DNA from: Xiphias gladius | Lineage: Eukaryota > Chordata > Actinopteri > Istiophoriformes > Xiphiidae | DNA: 64,000 nucleotides | Reading direction: 5' to 3' | NCBI RefSeq assembly: GCF_016859285.1 | Contig: NC_053420.1 | Coordinates: 6,927,501-6,991,500 of the forward strand | In this document: positions 62,217 to 64,000 of the stretch, in pieces | Position numbering within the stretch: position 1 is the stretch's first letter | Layout of the letters: each line of letters begins with the position of its first letter | The notes under the pieces: model-generated | Database searches by the model: none | What the model saw: only the letters and a program-made list of their open reading frames with translations | What the model was told of the DNA's origin: nothing | Position numbers and translations under genes: made by a program

Positions 62217-62600
62217 ACATGCGTGATGGGATGATGAGCGTGTGCTCAGTCAAAGTCATTGATCCCAGCATCAGGCAGCAGATCTGCTCTCTACAGGGTC
62301 ACCACTTTCCCAGATTCACACAGAGCTCTGTGAGTGTCTCTCTATCACCCCCCCAGTCCTCCACCTGTTCCCCTGAGATCTAACTATTGTCCCTGAGGCA
62401 ATGTAACACCATTCAGCATGATGCTGCTCCACACGCCTTATTGTCTCACCGAGCTCTCTGATTGGCTGAAACTGTGAGAAACTCCAACTAGAGCAAGACC
62501 CACACATTCATATGGAGATGTGGGACTATAAATAGGAGGGATGAAACCAGCAGAGATCAGATTCTCTCTACAGAGACCGCTACAGCACAGAGATCCAGAC
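62217..62600 (+). promoter_or_regulatory. her copy 7 promoter
   Basis: Same block. TATAAATA at 62527-62534, 74 bp before the ATG. Confidence 0.75.
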
Positions 62601-63109
62601 ATGGCACCTACAATCACTGCAGCAATGACCAACTCTCAGGAGCATCTGACTCTGACCCACAAGGTAAATTGGAGATTCTAGGAGATTTAATCTTCATTCC
62701 TGAGAGGCTGACTTTGTTCATGCTAACACTTTACTCCAGAACAAGTTTATTCATGACTTTGTTCTTCTTTCTGCAGCTCAGAAAACCTCTGGTGGAGAAG
62801 TTACGCAGAGAGCGAATCAACAGCAGCATTGAGCAGCTCAAGTCTCTCCTGGGTCCAGAGTTCCTCAAACAGCAGCCAGACTCTAAGCTGGAGAAAGCAG
62901 ACATCCTGGAGATGACAGTTTGCTTCCTGACACAGCTGCAGCAGCAGAATCAACAGCAGAGAAGACTGCTGAACCACGTCAACAAGCTGCAGTCTTCCTC
63001 TGATAAGAACCTGAGAGGCTGACTTCTCTCTCTCCTGAGCTCCACAGTCCAGACCAGCATCACCAAAGACAAGAGTCCACTCAACAGCGCCCTCTGGAGG
63101 CCGTGGTAG
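62601..63109 (+). pseudogene. her4-like: her copy 7: premature stop, WRPW lost
   Basis: Exons 62601-62663 and from 62777. Two bases are missing from the GAGAGAG run near 63015, giving LRG and TGA at 63020-63022 (102 aa). Two extra bases in the following TCTCTCTC run restore the original frame, so WRPW and TAG (63098-63109) remain, but beyond the stop. The bHLH is intact. Confidence 0.82.
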
Positions 63110-64000
63110 ACACCTGCAGACTGGAGTTTCTACCAGATAAACTGAGATGACCATGTTGGTCAAAGATCACTGGAACTGAATTCTATGAAATCTAAGGACT
63201 TGTTCTTCTGTATGAACAGAAGGTGGTATTTTGTGTGTTTTTTCTCTTTTTGTAAGACGACGTTTCCTATGGAAATGACAGCAACAATATCTTTCCTGTA
63301 AAGAAAGAGATCATCTTGTCATGCGTGTTGCATGAATCAAACATGATTGCATGAGCAATTATTACACCTCAGTGTACTTCATGTATTGGTCGTATATAAT
63401 GCCATGGTAACATTTGTTATCTTTTGATTGGTATTGATCATTGTGATAAAGTCTGTAAATGTCCTTATTTATGGACATATTGTCTTTATGGACATTACGT
63501 CACTTTAATTTCTCTTATTACTCAAAATTGATCTGTTTTAAGATCCAAAAGTTTATAACTTTTTTCTAATAGTTTTGTTAAAATCACAATTTTTGGTGAT
63601 ACTTATTATGCTTCACTGTGCGTCATGTATTGGTAAAATATAATGCACTAGTGATATTTGTTACCTCTTGAATAGTATTGATCATTTTGATCAAAATCTT
63701 AATTGTTCTTTCTATGGACATTTTGTCATAATAGACTTTGTGATTACTGAAAACTGATCTGTTATAAGATCAATATGTTTATCCTTTTACTGTAAAAGGT
63801 TTCATTTAATGTCACACTGTCACAGTTTTCCAGTGATAATACAATTTTTACATTTTGAGAATCAAGTGAACTTAGTGGTTATTTAGAATAATGTGACCTG
63901 TAGTGGGGTCAGTTTTTTCTGTTTTTTCTTTTGTTCATTAACTGCAAACGTTTAATCCATTTGGTAAAAGCTCTCAAAGGACAGTGAGCACTGTGTCCTC
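63110..64000 (+). other. her copy 7 3' flank, type A, cut by the window edge
   Basis: Type A flank still aligned with copies 1, 3, 5 and 6 at base 64000, so the array may continue to the right. Confidence 0.6.

Noticed and set aside
36470-64000. Direct repeats considered as a CRISPR-like or satellite array
   Set aside because: Units are 3.5-5.9 kb with spliced genes, TATA promoters and polyadenylation signals. This is eukaryotic tandem gene duplication.

Overview
The window looks like nuclear DNA from a ray-finned (probably percomorph) fish. Genes are split by short GT-AG introns, long dinucleotide microsatellites and hAT-type transposon relics are frequent, and the right 40% is a tandem array of teleost-style her (hairy/E(spl)-related, HES5/her4-like) genes. 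All calls come from reading splice sites, phases and protein similarity by eye; no search was run.

Layout. (1) 1-1035: apparent last coding exon and 3' UTR of an unrecognised + strand gene ending in tandem AATAAA signals. (2) 1763-16.8 kb, - strand: atrip, the ATR-interacting protein of the DNA-damage checkpoint, tail to tail with the first gene. Sixteen coding exons can be placed with consistent phases (772 codons of protein). One internal exon expected from vertebrate ATRIP was not found, and the intron where it should lie holds a ~1.8 kb (GA)n tract that abuts the next splice acceptor. (3) 16.6-22.3 kb: the CpG-rich atrip promoter, then non-coding DNA with diverged repeats, palindromes and microsatellites. 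(4) 22353-30855, + strand: a six-exon gene (806 aa) with the N-terminal and C-terminal blocks of the PDZD4/PDZRN3 family but no recognisable PDZ domain. (5) 30.9-36.4 kb: its 3' flank with two elements that have inverted-repeat ends. (6) 36.5-64.0 kb, + strand: seven tandem her genes plus one unit whose gene is missing. The array appears to run past the right edge.

How the array is built. From the second unit on, each unit repeats the same order: three short conserved upstream modules (I, II, III), most with one exact TGTGGGAA (RBPJ/CSL-type) site; a TATA promoter exactly 74 bp from TATA to ATG; a two-exon bHLH gene; and one of two kinds of 3' flank (A or B). The first unit has module I only. 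The proteins have a HES-type bHLH with the family proline in the basic region, and four of seven keep the C-terminal WRPW. None has a recognisable Orange domain. Copies 4 and 7 carry frame breaks that remove WRPW, and copy 5 reads WGPW. This looks like a Notch-responsive her cluster evolving by unequal crossing-over and gene conversion.
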